A stretch of DNA of 34,268 bases from assembly GCA_910588565.1 (NCBI GenBank), contig CAJUPF010000032.1, positions 1 through 34,268 on the forward strand. Direction: 5' to 3'. This document shows positions 14,811-22,023 of this stretch, piece by piece. Numbering within the stretch: the stretch's first letter is position 1; each line of letters begins with the position of its first letter. Source of the stretch: an uncultured Lachnospiraceae bacterium (GTDB lineage: Bacteria > Bacillota > Clostridia > Lachnospirales > Lachnospiraceae). Under the pieces are notes generated by a model. That model searched no databases and was not told the DNA's origin. It worked only from the letters and a program-made list of their open reading frames with translations. Both the position numbers and the translations under genes were made by a program.

Positions 14811-15770
14811 CTACTCCTTTACGGCGGTAATGCTGACCCATTCGCCCTGATGACCGATTTCGAGGATTTTCATTCCGGTTTGTTCTATCGCTTCTTTTAC
14901 TTCCTGTTCTTTAAAATCAATAATTCCAGAGGAAATAAACACCCCATCCTGTTTTAAGTGTTTAAAAATCACAGGCGCCATAGGAATAATCACATCCGCC
15001 AGAATATTTGCAGCTACAACGTCATAACAGCCCAAGCCTACCATTTCCTGCAGCTTCAAATCATCAATCAGATTTCCCACATAAAACCTTCCAAGTTCTT
15101 TTGGTAAATGATTAACCGCCATATTCTCCACCGTAGAGCGAATGCAGTTTTCATCCAGATCTGTTCCAGTCACAGAGTCCGCTCCCAGTTTTAATGCCGC
15201 AATGGATAAAATACCGCTGCCGCAGCCTACATCCAGTACGTTTGGCTTCTCCACCTTGGGAATATAGCGGCAAAGCTGGCGGATGCAAAGCTGTGTCGTC
15301 TCATGTTTTCCGGTTCCAAAAGAAATCCCCGGATCAATTTCGATTAAGATTCTGTCTTTATCCTCTTCTTTTAATGTTTCCCAGGTCGGTTTTATAACGA
15401 TGTTTTCGATATGGAATGAATGAAAATATTCTTTCCAGTTATTGATCCAATCGAGATCTTCCGTATCGCTGGCAGCAATGCTGCCTTCGCCCACATCTAC
15501 AAACTGACGCTGCCATTCGATCCCGTCCATCACCTGTTTTAAGAGTCCGGAATGATCCGCTCCATCCTCCAAGTAAAAACTTACATAGCTGATCCCGTCG
15601 TCCGGCGGCAGTTCTGGAGGAAAATCAATAAACATATCGGACATATCCGCCTGTGTCAGAGGTATATTATTGTCAATTTCAATGCCTTCAATTCCCAGTT
15701 CGTCCAACATCGCGCTTAAATAGTCTTCCGCTGCGGTTGTTGTTTTGATCGTAAATTTATTCCACTTCAT
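14811..15770 (-). CDS. prmA: Ribosomal protein L11 methyltransferase PrmA
   Basis: 319-residue methyltransferase that trimethylates ribosomal protein L11. Seen: an N-terminal substrate-recognition domain (about 1-110, starting MKWNKFTIKTT), then the SAM domain with GISFGTGKHETTQLC at about 150-165, motif I NVLDVGCGSGILSIAALKLGA, VTGTDLDENCI, and the NILADVIIPM motif typical of PrmA. Length is normal. The ATG has AAGGAG 5 bases upstream and an extended -10 promoter about 24 bases upstream, so prmA appears to begin the unit prmA-rsmE-desulfurase-thiI. Confidence 0.95.
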   Translation of the reverse strand: MKWNKFTIKTTTAAEDYLSAMLDELGIEGIEIDNNIPLTQADMSDMFIDFPPELPPDDGISYVSFYLEDGADHSGLLKQVMDGIEWQRQFVDVGEGSIAASDTEDLDWINNWKEYFHSFHIENIVIKPTWETLKEEDKDRILIEIDPGISFGTGKHETTQLCIRQLCRYIPKVEKPNVLDVGCGSGILSIAALKLGADSVTGTDLDENCIRSTVENMAVNHLPKELGRFYVGNLIDDLKLQEMVGLGCYDVVAANILADVIIPMAPVIFKHLKQDGVFISSGIIDFKEQEVKEAIEQTGMKILEIGHQGEWVSITAVKE

Positions 15771-15793
15771 GCGTTCTCCTTATCCTGCCACAT

Positions 15794-15802
15794 AGTATAA
15801 CA
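15794..15802 (-). promoter_or_regulatory. Probable extended -10 promoter of prmA
   Basis: The minus strand reads TGTTATACT, an extended -10 (TGn plus TATACT). No good -35 hexamer is present at 16-18 bases, where the sequence belongs to repeat copy B. An extended -10 can compensate for a weak -35. Confidence 0.5.
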
Positions 15803-15808
15803 AAAATA

Positions 15809-15933
15809 GTAACCGTTCAGCCTTCCGGCTTCACTGTTAAGAATCCGCCCATTTAAAATCCGGTTTCTTGGCAATTCTGTAATATCAGCTGCGAACTGCG
15901 CAGCAAGCGCACAGCTCCAGGCTGAACTGTTAC
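15809..15933. repeat. Palindromic repeat element, copy B (125 bp)
   Basis: Bounded by GTAACCGTTCAGCC at the left and GGCTGAACTGTTAC at the right, a terminal inverted repeat of about 14 bases with one mismatch. It shares the ends with copy A (11108-11243), and the left 28 bases with truncated copy C at 11587. It fills the gap between prmA and the J-domain gene. Its left end folds as a local hairpin at 15810-15839. No transposase or coding potential is seen inside. Confidence 0.75.
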
Positions 15934-15934
15934 C

Positions 15935-15964
15935 AAAAATAACCGTTGCACAAACGTGCAACGG
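15935..15964 (-). terminator. Rho-independent terminator of the J-domain gene
   Basis: A perfect nine-base-pair stem, CCGTTGCAC / GTGCAACGG with a four-base loop, followed on the minus strand by TTATTTTTGG. It begins 18 bases after the stop codon of the J-domain gene and ends next to repeat copy B. Confidence 0.85.
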
Positions 15965-15981
15965 CACCAGTGATTCTTTTC

Positions 15982-16479
15982 TCAGTTCTTTTCAATTTTG
16001 CGTTTCAGATGTTCGTATTCTTCATTGATTTTCTGGATGGTTTCTGTGTCTCCTTCCGCATTATCCGGATGAAAAATCTTGATCAGATCTTTATATCGCT
16101 TTTTTAGGGAACGCATATTCTTCACGCCGCTGAAAAACATAGAAACGGTCACTTCGCTTAGTATATGCTCTTCAAACGCATCTGAGGATTTGGTATGTCC
16201 CAGCCGCTCCCGCTCGATAGAAAGCTTATGCCATTCTTCCTCCAGCATCTGCCATTCCATATCAAACAGGCGTTTTTCCCTGGCCAGACGCTTTTCCTCA
16301 AATGTCTTAGCGCGCATAAATTCCTGTCTCTCATGCTCTAATAATTCATGCTGCCGGATCAGCTCTTCCCGTTCCTCCGGTATCTTGCGCTCGTTCCATT
16401 CGCTTCCGACTGTCTTCTGAAAACGCCGGTTGGAAACGACTTCCACAGCATCTTCCGCTGCGCCATACGCCTGATTCAT
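15982..16479 (-). CDS. Small protein with coiled coil and C-terminal J domain
   Basis: 165-residue cytoplasmic protein. Residues about 25-95 are highly charged and heptad-like (EREELIRQHELLEHERQEF and following), so probably coiled coil. A J domain occupies about 110-165, with the essential HPD motif at 137-139 in KDLIKIFHPDN and a final helix KINEEYEHLK. J domains usually sit at the N-terminus; here it is C-terminal. It should stimulate a DnaK-type ATPase, with the coiled coil choosing the target (inference). The ATG at 16479 is preferred because AAAGGAAG precedes it; an upstream in-frame ATG at 16539 lacks a good ribosome site. It follows dnaJ after a gap holding a probable promoter, and is closed by its own terminator. 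Confidence 0.78.
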   Translation of the reverse strand: MNQAYGAAEDAVEVVSNRRFQKTVGSEWNERKIPEEREELIRQHELLEHERQEFMRAKTFEEKRLAREKRLFDMEWQMLEEEWHKLSIERERLGHTKSSDAFEEHILSEVTVSMFFSGVKNMRSLKKRYKDLIKIFHPDNAEGDTETIQKINEEYEHLKRKIEKN

Positions 16480-16502
16480 GCTCCCGCTTCCTTTCTGTAA
16501 AT

Positions 16503-16519
16503 CGCTGTGGAAAACAGCG
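16503..16519 (-). promoter_or_regulatory. Small hairpin in the leader of the J-domain gene
   Basis: A perfect six-base-pair stem CGCTGT / ACAGCG with a five-base loop lies just upstream of the AAAGGAAG ribosome site of the J-domain gene. It could affect initiation; no ligand-binding architecture is recognisable. Confidence 0.35.
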
Positions 16520-16566
16520 TTGTATCGGTATACTCTCATGATCCGGCAAAAATCAAAGTTGTTTTA

Positions 16567-16595
16567 AGGATACAACATATAAAAAACAGCAACAA
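16567..16595 (-). promoter_or_regulatory. Possible promoter of the J-domain gene
   Basis: On the minus strand TTGTTG (16590-16595) and TATCCT (16567-16572) are 17 bases apart, between the dnaJ stop and the J-domain gene. The hexamers are imperfect. No CIRCE-like palindrome accompanies it. Confidence 0.42.
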
Positions 16596-16616
16596 TAGGA
16601 AAAAAGTACTATTCTA

Positions 16617-17789
16617 TTATAAATCCTCAAAAGATTCTTTCAGTTTTTCTTTGAAACTTTTCTTTTTCGGTTTTACAGGCTCCGCAGCGCTTTTATCTGC
16701 ATGAAGTGAATTTCCTGATTCCGCGTCAAATTTGCGCAGCGCTTCTTTTGCCGCTTCGCTTAACTTCGTGGGAACCTGGACAACCAATGTGACATAGTGA
16801 TCGCCTCGTACCGATTTGTTGCGAAGCGAAGGAACGCCTTTTCCTTTGAGACGGATTCTGGTATCAGTCTGGGTTCCGGGTTTTACTTCATAAATTACAT
16901 CGCCATCGACCGTATTGATGCGCACTTCGCCGCCTAACGCTGCCTGTGCATAAGAAATCGGCGCAGTGGAGAAAATATTCATATCCTGTCTCTGGAAAAT
17001 CGGATGTCTGGTTACCATAATCTCTACGAGCAGATCCCCTCTTGGGCCGCCATTTCTGCCTGGCTCGCCTTTATCCCGAATCCGGACGCTCTGCCCATTG
17101 TCGATTCCTGCAGGAACAGTAACTTTGATTCTCTTTTTGGAAGCGATATATCCGGTACCGCGGCAGTCAGAACATTTCTCTTTGACAATCTTACCCGTTC
17201 CATTACAATCCGGGCAGGTCTGGACATTCTGCACTGTGCCAAACAGTGACTGCTGTGTATACACCACCTTGCCCTTGCCGCCGCACTTGGTACAGGCAAC
17301 CGGGCTTGTGCCTGGCTTTGCCCCTGTTCCATGGCAATGCGTACATTCATCTTTTAATACAATTTCGAGTTCTTTTTCACAGCCGGAAATTGATTCTTCA
17401 AAAGTAATTCTTACGCTGGCACGCAGGTTCGCGCCCTTTCTTGGTCCTGTATCCGCAGTCCTTCTGCCGCCGCCGAAAAAGTCTCCGAACAGATCCCCGA
17501 AAATATCTCCCATATCCATGCCGGAGAAATCAAAGCCGCCTGCGCCGCCCATACCGCCGCCTTCAAATGCTGCATGGCCAAACTGATCGTACTGCCGTCT
17601 TTTATCCGCATCACTGAGTACGGCATAGGCTTCCTGTATTTCCTTAAATTTTTCTTCTGCATTTTTATCCCCCGGATTTACATCAGGGTGGTATTTTTTT
17701 GCAAGCTTCCGAAACGCTTTTTTCAATGCGGCGTCATCCGCATTTTTATCGACGCCTAACACCTCGTAATAATCTCTCTTATCTGCCAT
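16617..17789 (-). CDS. dnaJ: Chaperone DnaJ (Hsp40)
   Basis: 390-residue class I J protein, co-chaperone of DnaK. Seen in order: N-terminal J domain DYYEVLGVDKNADD with HPD in KKYHPDVNPG; a Gly/Phe-rich linker; four zinc-binding repeats CTHCHGTG, CTKCGGKG, CPDCNGTG and CSDCRGTG at about 150-215; substrate-binding C-terminal beta domains. A lysine-rich tail (KPKKKSFKEKLKESF) ends the protein. The ATG at 17789 fits the family start MADKRDYYEVL and has GAGGGA upstream; earlier in-frame starts would add an atypical extension. It follows dnaK after 112 bases that include a strong hairpin. Confidence 0.97.
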   Translation of the reverse strand: MADKRDYYEVLGVDKNADDAALKKAFRKLAKKYHPDVNPGDKNAEEKFKEIQEAYAVLSDADKRRQYDQFGHAAFEGGGMGGAGGFDFSGMDMGDIFGDLFGDFFGGGRRTADTGPRKGANLRASVRITFEESISGCEKELEIVLKDECTHCHGTGAKPGTSPVACTKCGGKGKVVYTQQSLFGTVQNVQTCPDCNGTGKIVKEKCSDCRGTGYIASKKRIKVTVPAGIDNGQSVRIRDKGEPGRNGGPRGDLLVEIMVTRHPIFQRQDMNIFSTAPISYAQAALGGEVRINTVDGDVIYEVKPGTQTDTRIRLKGKGVPSLRNKSVRGDHYVTLVVQVPTKLSEAAKEALRKFDAESGNSLHADKSAAEPVKPKKKSFKEKLKESFEDL

Positions 17790-17852
17790 TTCCATTCCCT
17801 CTTCAAAATCTGTCGGTCTTCGCAACGTTCTGTTATTTTGGCTGTTATCGTA

Positions 17853-17890
17853 CAGATAGGGTTTTAGAATCTTCTAAAACCCCTTATCTG
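17853..17890 (-). promoter_or_regulatory. Strong hairpin between dnaK and dnaJ
   Basis: A nearly perfect inverted repeat: on the minus strand CAGATAAGGGGTTTTAGAA pairs with TTCTAAAACCCTATCTG across a two-base centre, with one bulged base. No T-run follows, so it is not a standard terminator. It lies just after the dnaK stop and could protect or set the 3' end of an hrcA-grpE-dnaK message, lowering dnaJ expression. Confidence 0.7.
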
Positions 17891-17901
17891 TGAACGGTAT
17901 G

Positions 17902-19767
17902 TTACACTTCCTTGAAATCTGCGTCTACCACATCATCTTCCGGTGCGCTTCCTGCCGCGCCCGCTCCCATATCCGGGCCTGCGCCTTGTGCGCCCTGCGC
18001 TGCCTGTGACTGCTCATACATTTTTGCAAATACTTTCTGTGCGCTCTGGGTCAGTTTTTCCTGCGCTGCCTTTAAGTCAGCAATTTCACCTTCTGACATA
18101 TCCTCCGCATTGGGATGAGCATCTAAAATTGCTTTGACTGCGCTGATATCCGCTTCTACCTCTGATTTATCTGCCGCGTCGATGGATGCGCCGACTTCTT
18201 CTAATGCTTTCTCTGTCTGGAATACAAAAGAGTCTGCATTGTTTCTGGTATCAATTGCTTCTTTGCGCTTCTTATCCTGCGCTTCAAATTCGGCAGCTTC
18301 TTTTACTGCTTTATCAATATCTTCATCCGACATATTAGAGCCTGCGGTAATGGTGATATGCTGCTCTTTTCCGGTTCCAAGGTCTTTTGCGGACACATTT
18401 ACAATACCATTGGCATCAATATCAAAGGTAACTTCAATCTGCGGAACGCCTCTGCGTGCTGGCGGAATGCCATCTAAACGGAACTGTCCTAAGGACTTAT
18501 TATCCCTTGCAAACTGCCTTTCGCCCTGTACAACGTTGATATCCACCGCTGTCTGATTGTCTGCAGCTGTAGAGAAGATCTGGCTCTTCTTGGTCGGAAT
18601 TGTGGTATTCCGCTCAATCAATCTTGTCGCAACGCCGCCCATGGTTTCAATTGAAAGTGACAATGGCGTTACATCCAGCAGAAGAATATCCGCGCCTGTT
18701 TCTCCCATTAATTTGCCGCCCTGTACAGAAGCGCCGATTGCCACGCATTCATCCGGGTTCAAAGCCTTGCTGGGTTCTTTGCCTGTCAGCTGTTTTACTT
18801 TATCCTGTACCGCCGGGATACGGGTAGAACCGCCGACTAACAGTACCTGTCCTAAGTCTGCATTGGTCAATCCTGCATCTCTCATGGCATTCTGTACCGG
18901 AATCGCTGTTTTCTCAACCAGATCATGTGTCAGTTCGTCAAATTTTGCCCTGGTCAGGTTCATATCAAAATGTTTCGGGCCGTCTGCCGTTGCTGTAATA
19001 AATGGCAGGTTGATATTTGTCGTGGTAGCAGAGGACAATTCTTTCTTCGCCTTCTCTGCGGCTTCTTTTAATCTCTGCAGCGCCATTTTATCGCCGGATA
19101 AATCAACGCCTTCTGCTTTCTTAAATTCATCAATCATCCACTGTGTAATTCTGTTGTCAAAATCGTCGCCGCCAAGCCGGGTATCTCCGTTGGTGGATAA
19201 TACTTCAATTACGCCGTCGCCAATTTCGATAATGGAAACGTCGAACGTACCGCCGCCTAAGTCATAAACCATAATCTTCTGCTCTTTTTCATTGTCAAGA
19301 CCATATGCCAATGCCGCCGCGGTCGGCTCGTTGATAATACGTTTTACTTCAAGGCCCGCGATACGGCCTGCGTCTTTGGTAGCCTGACGCTGTGCGTCGT
19401 TAAAATATGCCGGTACGGTAATCACTGCTTCGCTTACTGTTTCTCCCAGATATCCTTCTGCATCTGCTTTCAGTTTCTGCAGAATCATTGCGGAAATCTG
19501 CTGCGGTGAATATCTCTTGTCATCAATTCTGCAGATATCGTTGGTACCCATGCTTCTTTTGATCGATGAAATTGTCTTCTCCGCATTGGTAACCGCCTGA
19601 CGTTTTGCCGGTTCACCGACTAATCGTTCCCCTGTTTTGGTAAATGCCACGATAGACGGTGTGGTCCGTGCGCCTTCCTGGTTTGCGATAACGGTTGGTT
19701 TGCCGCCTTCCATAACTGCCACGCAGCTGTTTGTAGTTCCTAAGTCAATACCAATAATTTTACTCAT
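17902..19767 (-). CDS. dnaK: Chaperone DnaK (Hsp70)
   Basis: 621-residue Hsp70 with ATPase domain (about 1-360) and substrate-binding domain. Seen: SKIIGIDLGTTNSCVAVMEGG at the start (split here from the rest of the phosphate-1 motif), VPAYFNDAQRQATKDAGRIAG, YDLGGGTFDVSI, LVGGSTRIPAVQ, the linker LLLDVTPLSLSIET, and a C-terminal Ala/Gly-rich lid region ending in the acidic EEVD-like DDVVDADFKEV. It lacks the 20-odd residue insert of Gram-negative DnaK, as Firmicutes do. The ATG at 19767 has AGGAGG 8 bases upstream. Third gene of the CIRCE-controlled operon. Confidence 0.98.
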   Translation of the reverse strand: MSKIIGIDLGTTNSCVAVMEGGKPTVIANQEGARTTPSIVAFTKTGERLVGEPAKRQAVTNAEKTISSIKRSMGTNDICRIDDKRYSPQQISAMILQKLKADAEGYLGETVSEAVITVPAYFNDAQRQATKDAGRIAGLEVKRIINEPTAAALAYGLDNEKEQKIMVYDLGGGTFDVSIIEIGDGVIEVLSTNGDTRLGGDDFDNRITQWMIDEFKKAEGVDLSGDKMALQRLKEAAEKAKKELSSATTTNINLPFITATADGPKHFDMNLTRAKFDELTHDLVEKTAIPVQNAMRDAGLTNADLGQVLLVGGSTRIPAVQDKVKQLTGKEPSKALNPDECVAIGASVQGGKLMGETGADILLLDVTPLSLSIETMGGVATRLIERNTTIPTKKSQIFSTAADNQTAVDINVVQGERQFARDNKSLGQFRLDGIPPARRGVPQIEVTFDIDANGIVNVSAKDLGTGKEQHITITAGSNMSDEDIDKAVKEAAEFEAQDKKRKEAIDTRNNADSFVFQTEKALEEVGASIDAADKSEVEADISAVKAILDAHPNAEDMSEGEIADLKAAQEKLTQSAQKVFAKMYEQSQAAQGAQGAGPDMGAGAAGSAPEDDVVDADFKEV

Positions 19768-19807
19768 AATGTTTACCTCCTGATTTTCTTCCATTTTGCG
19801 AATTTAT

Positions 19808-20395
19808 TTAATTTGCTACTTTTACCATACTATGACGTACTACCGAATCATGATACATGTAACCCTTTTGAAGCTCTTCTGCTATTATATTTTCTCCCAG
19901 GCTTTCATCTTCTATGTGCATAACCGCATTGTGAAAATCCGGATTAAATTCTGTTCCCACAGCTTCTATCGGTGTGACGCCGATTTCTTCAAAAATGGTT
20001 AGCATCTGTTTGTAAATCTTGTTCATTCCATCGACAAACGGATCTTCTTTGCGTTCTTCCGGTACCGCCATCAGGCCTCTCTCGAAATTGTCGATAACCG
20101 GAAGTACTTTTTCGATTACGCTTTTGGCTCCCATTGTATACATCTGGGATTTCTCTTTGTCTGTCCGTTTCCGGAAATTCTCAAATTCAGCCATCTGGCG
20201 CTTTACACGATCGGTCAGTTCTTCGATCTGTTCATCTTTTTTGTCTTTTTTCTTTTCTTTTCTCTTATTAAAGAAACCCTTTTTATCTTCTTCTGAAGCT
20301 TCCTGCTCTTCTGCTGTTTCTTCTTCCACAGCTTCTGTTTCTTCGGTTACTTCTTCCTGTTCCAGTTCTTCTACTGCTTCATGATGTTCTGCCAC
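19808..20395 (-). CDS. grpE: Nucleotide exchange factor GrpE
   Basis: 195-residue GrpE, which drives ADP release from DnaK. The first 60 residues are strongly acidic and then lysine-rich (low complexity), followed by the coiled-coil helix QIEELTDRVKRQMAEFENFRK and the C-terminal beta domain with FNPDFHNAVMH and GYMYHDSVVRHSMVKVA. The start is a GTG (20393-20395) with AAGGTGG 7 bases upstream. dnaK follows 40 bases later. Confidence 0.96.
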   Translation of the reverse strand: MAEHHEAVEELEQEEVTEETEAVEEETAEEQEASEEDKKGFFNKRKEKKKDKKDEQIEELTDRVKRQMAEFENFRKRTDKEKSQMYTMGAKSVIEKVLPVIDNFERGLMAVPEERKEDPFVDGMNKIYKQMLTIFEEIGVTPIEAVGTEFNPDFHNAVMHIEDESLGENIIAEELQKGYMYHDSVVRHSMVKVAN

Positions 20396-20412
20396 TTTAT
20401 TTCCACCTTTCT

Positions 20413-21453
20413 TTATCCGCTGCGCGGAGGGCTTCTGAAAATGCCGTCCAGCTGCGTTTTCAATTCCTTTAAGCTATCCATGACCCGTTCGTAATCCATA
20501 CGCTTTGGCCCGATAATCCCTACGGTTCCTTTGATACCTTCGCCCAATTCATACGTTGCCGTTACTACGCTGCAGTCTTTCATGGTCTGAATCGGGCTTT
20601 CATTGCCTATATAAACCTGGATACCTGTCTCGTTTTCATTGCTTAAGCTGTCAGATACCAGGGCTTTTAACTGTTGCTTTTCTTCCAATGTATAAATCAG
20701 CTCACTGGCTTTCTGAGAATCGGAAAGCTCAGGGTATTTAAAAATGTTTGTTGCGCCGCTGGTGTAAATTTCCAGCTCTTCCTGGCTGATTGTCTCCGCC
20801 ACTGCGTCCAGCACGATGCCTACGATATCGCTGTAGCTTCCGGCCTGTTCTTTCATTCTGCTGATCGTACCGAGGTTAATCTCCGGAATCGAAAGCCCGT
20901 TTAATGTAGAATTTAATAGAATATTTAACTTCAGCAAAGTTTCATTGTCCAAAGGCTCTCCCAGAGGGATCATCTTATTCTTAACCACATTGGATTCCAT
21001 TACAATCACAGCAAGCAGCTGTTTTTCATCAACTAAGGAAAGCTGGATAAATTTTACTTTATTCGCATTGTATTTCGGAGAGCTAATCATCGTAGCGTAG
21101 TTGGTATTCTGAGCTAACATCCTTGCCACCTGCTTTAGCACCTGTTCCATTTTCTCCGTATGTTCAATGACAAACTCTTTCATATCGGATATTTCTTTGT
21201 CCCTGTCTTCTAACAGGTGGTCTACATAAAACCGGTATCCCATATCGGAAGGTATCCTGCCAGCGGAAGTATGAGGCTGTATAATATATCCCAGTTCTTC
21301 CAAATCCGACATTTCATTCCGTATCGTAGCGGAACTCAGATTCAAATCCGTATATTTGGAAATCGTCCTTGACCCAACCGGCTCTCCTGTTTCCAGATAT
21401 GTGCGGATAATCGCATCTAATATCTTGATTTTTCTCTCATCCAAACCGTCCAT
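20413..21453 (-). CDS. hrcA: Heat-inducible transcription repressor HrcA
   Basis: 346-residue repressor that binds the CIRCE operator and is kept active by GroEL. Seen: N-terminal winged helix ERKIKILDAIIRTYLETGEP, VGSRTISK, SSATIRNEMSDLEELGYI and HTSAGRIPSDMGYRFYVD, then the HrcA-specific GAF-like body with IGNESPIQTMKDCSVVTATY and GTVGIIGPKRMDYERV. The ATG at 21453 is chosen because AGGAGTGAG precedes it; an in-frame ATG 12 codons upstream lies inside the transcript leader beside CIRCE. First gene of the heat-shock operon, so it represses itself. Confidence 0.96.
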   Translation of the reverse strand: MDGLDERKIKILDAIIRTYLETGEPVGSRTISKYTDLNLSSATIRNEMSDLEELGYIIQPHTSAGRIPSDMGYRFYVDHLLEDRDKEISDMKEFVIEHTEKMEQVLKQVARMLAQNTNYATMISSPKYNANKVKFIQLSLVDEKQLLAVIVMESNVVKNKMIPLGEPLDNETLLKLNILLNSTLNGLSIPEINLGTISRMKEQAGSYSDIVGIVLDAVAETISQEELEIYTSGATNIFKYPELSDSQKASELIYTLEEKQQLKALVSDSLSNENETGIQVYIGNESPIQTMKDCSVVTATYELGEGIKGTVGIIGPKRMDYERVMDSLKELKTQLDGIFRSPPRSG

Positions 21454-21482
21454 GTTCTCACTCCTATGTCGGTTTTTGCTTG

Positions 21483-21509
21483 TTAGCACTCACTCTTAAG
21501 AAGTGCTAA
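21483..21509. promoter_or_regulatory. CIRCE operator
   Basis: Inverted repeat with left arm TTAGCACTC (21483-21491), nine-base spacer, right arm AAGTGCTAA (21501-21509). It differs from the consensus arms TTAGCACTC/GAGTGCTAA at one base in the right arm. It lies between the promoter and hrcA. It is the HrcA binding site. Only one copy is seen in the window. Confidence 0.95.
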
Positions 21510-21523
21510 TATTTACATTGACT

Positions 21524-21552
21524 AAGATAGCACCATGCCATTCTTTTGTCAA
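21524..21552 (-). promoter_or_regulatory. Sigma-A promoter of the hrcA-grpE-dnaK-dnaJ operon
   Basis: On the minus strand a perfect -35 TTGACA (21547-21552) and -10 TATCTT (21524-21529) are 17 bases apart, with CIRCE starting about 15 bases downstream of the -10, the usual vegetative-promoter plus CIRCE layout. Confidence 0.85.
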
Positions 21553-21593
21553 CACTTATTTGCAAATTTATTTTTTCTTTATATTTTTCACGT

Positions 21594-21622
21594 TTAACAA
21601 TTTAGATACCTTCGCCGGCTCA
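21594..21622. repeat. Degenerate copy D of the palindromic repeat (end only)
   Basis: TTAACAATTTAGATACCTTC at 21594-21613 matches the left end of copy A (GTAACAGTTCAGATACCTTC) at 17 of 20 positions. The rest of the element and the partner arm of its local hairpin are not recognisable. It lies between the hrcA promoter and the Dabb gene terminator. Confidence 0.4.
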
Positions 21623-21645
21623 GGGCAGAGTTATCTTTTCATAAA

Positions 21646-21690
21646 CAAAAAAATCAGCTGCCGAATAAAATTCCATCGCCAGCTGATTTT
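21646..21690 (-). terminator. Rho-independent terminator after the Dabb gene
   Basis: On the minus strand AAAATCAGCTGGCGA pairs with TCGGCAGCTGATTTT with a small mismatch and an A/T-rich loop, and is followed by further Ts. It begins 17 bases after the Dabb stop and closes the argS-to-Dabb unit. Confidence 0.8.
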
Positions 21691-21706
21691 CCTGCCGTTT
21701 TCTCTT

Positions 21707-22009
21707 TTAAACCTCAAAATCCATACAAACCCTGCTCTTCATATACGGCCTCACATTCCCATCCGCCACTTTCACATGCTCCGGATGCCCCCCATATTCT
21801 TTCAGCGCCGCTTCATCTTCAAAACTTGAATCCAGCATCACGTCTGCATTGGAAGAAGCCAGTCCTTCTGTCTGCACATGAATATCCAACAGCCCTGGTA
21901 TCACGCCTTTCAATCCTTCCAGCCCGGCCTTTATCCCTTCTTTGATTCTGCTCCTCTCCTCTTTTGAATACTCATCCTTCAACTGCCATAAAATAACATG
22001 CTTTACCAT
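21707..22009 (-). CDS. Dabb family protein (stress-responsive alpha/beta barrel)
   Basis: 100-residue protein of the Dabb (stress-responsive A/B barrel) family, small ferredoxin-like dimers. Seen: MVKHVILWQLKDE with the conserved His, the helix KEGIKAGLEGLKGVIPGLLD, the strand ADVMLDSSFEDEAALKEY, and HPEHVKVADGNVRPYM near the end. Members range from stress proteins to small cyclases; no catalytic role can be assigned here. It follows the histidine kinase gene after 14 bases and precedes a terminator. Ribosome site AAGGAGG is 7-8 bases upstream of the ATG. Confidence 0.88.
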   Translation of the reverse strand: MVKHVILWQLKDEYSKEERSRIKEGIKAGLEGLKGVIPGLLDIHVQTEGLASSNADVMLDSSFEDEAALKEYGGHPEHVKVADGNVRPYMKSRVCMDFEV

Positions 22010-22023
22010 AGTTCAGATCCTCC

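Noticed and set aside
15767..15967. 66-codon minus-strand frame in the gap after the J-domain gene
   Set aside because: It consists of terminator and repeat copy B sequence and overlaps the prmA start; no ribosome site or family match.
16966..17586. Long plus-strand open frame opposite dnaJ
   Set aside because: Antisense to the Gly- and Cys-rich coding sequence of dnaJ; the proline-rich translation is a composition artefact.
18557..19267. Long plus-strand open frame opposite dnaK (about 236 codons)
   Set aside because: It is the antisense shadow of a highly conserved gene with biased codons; it has no family resemblance or ribosome site.
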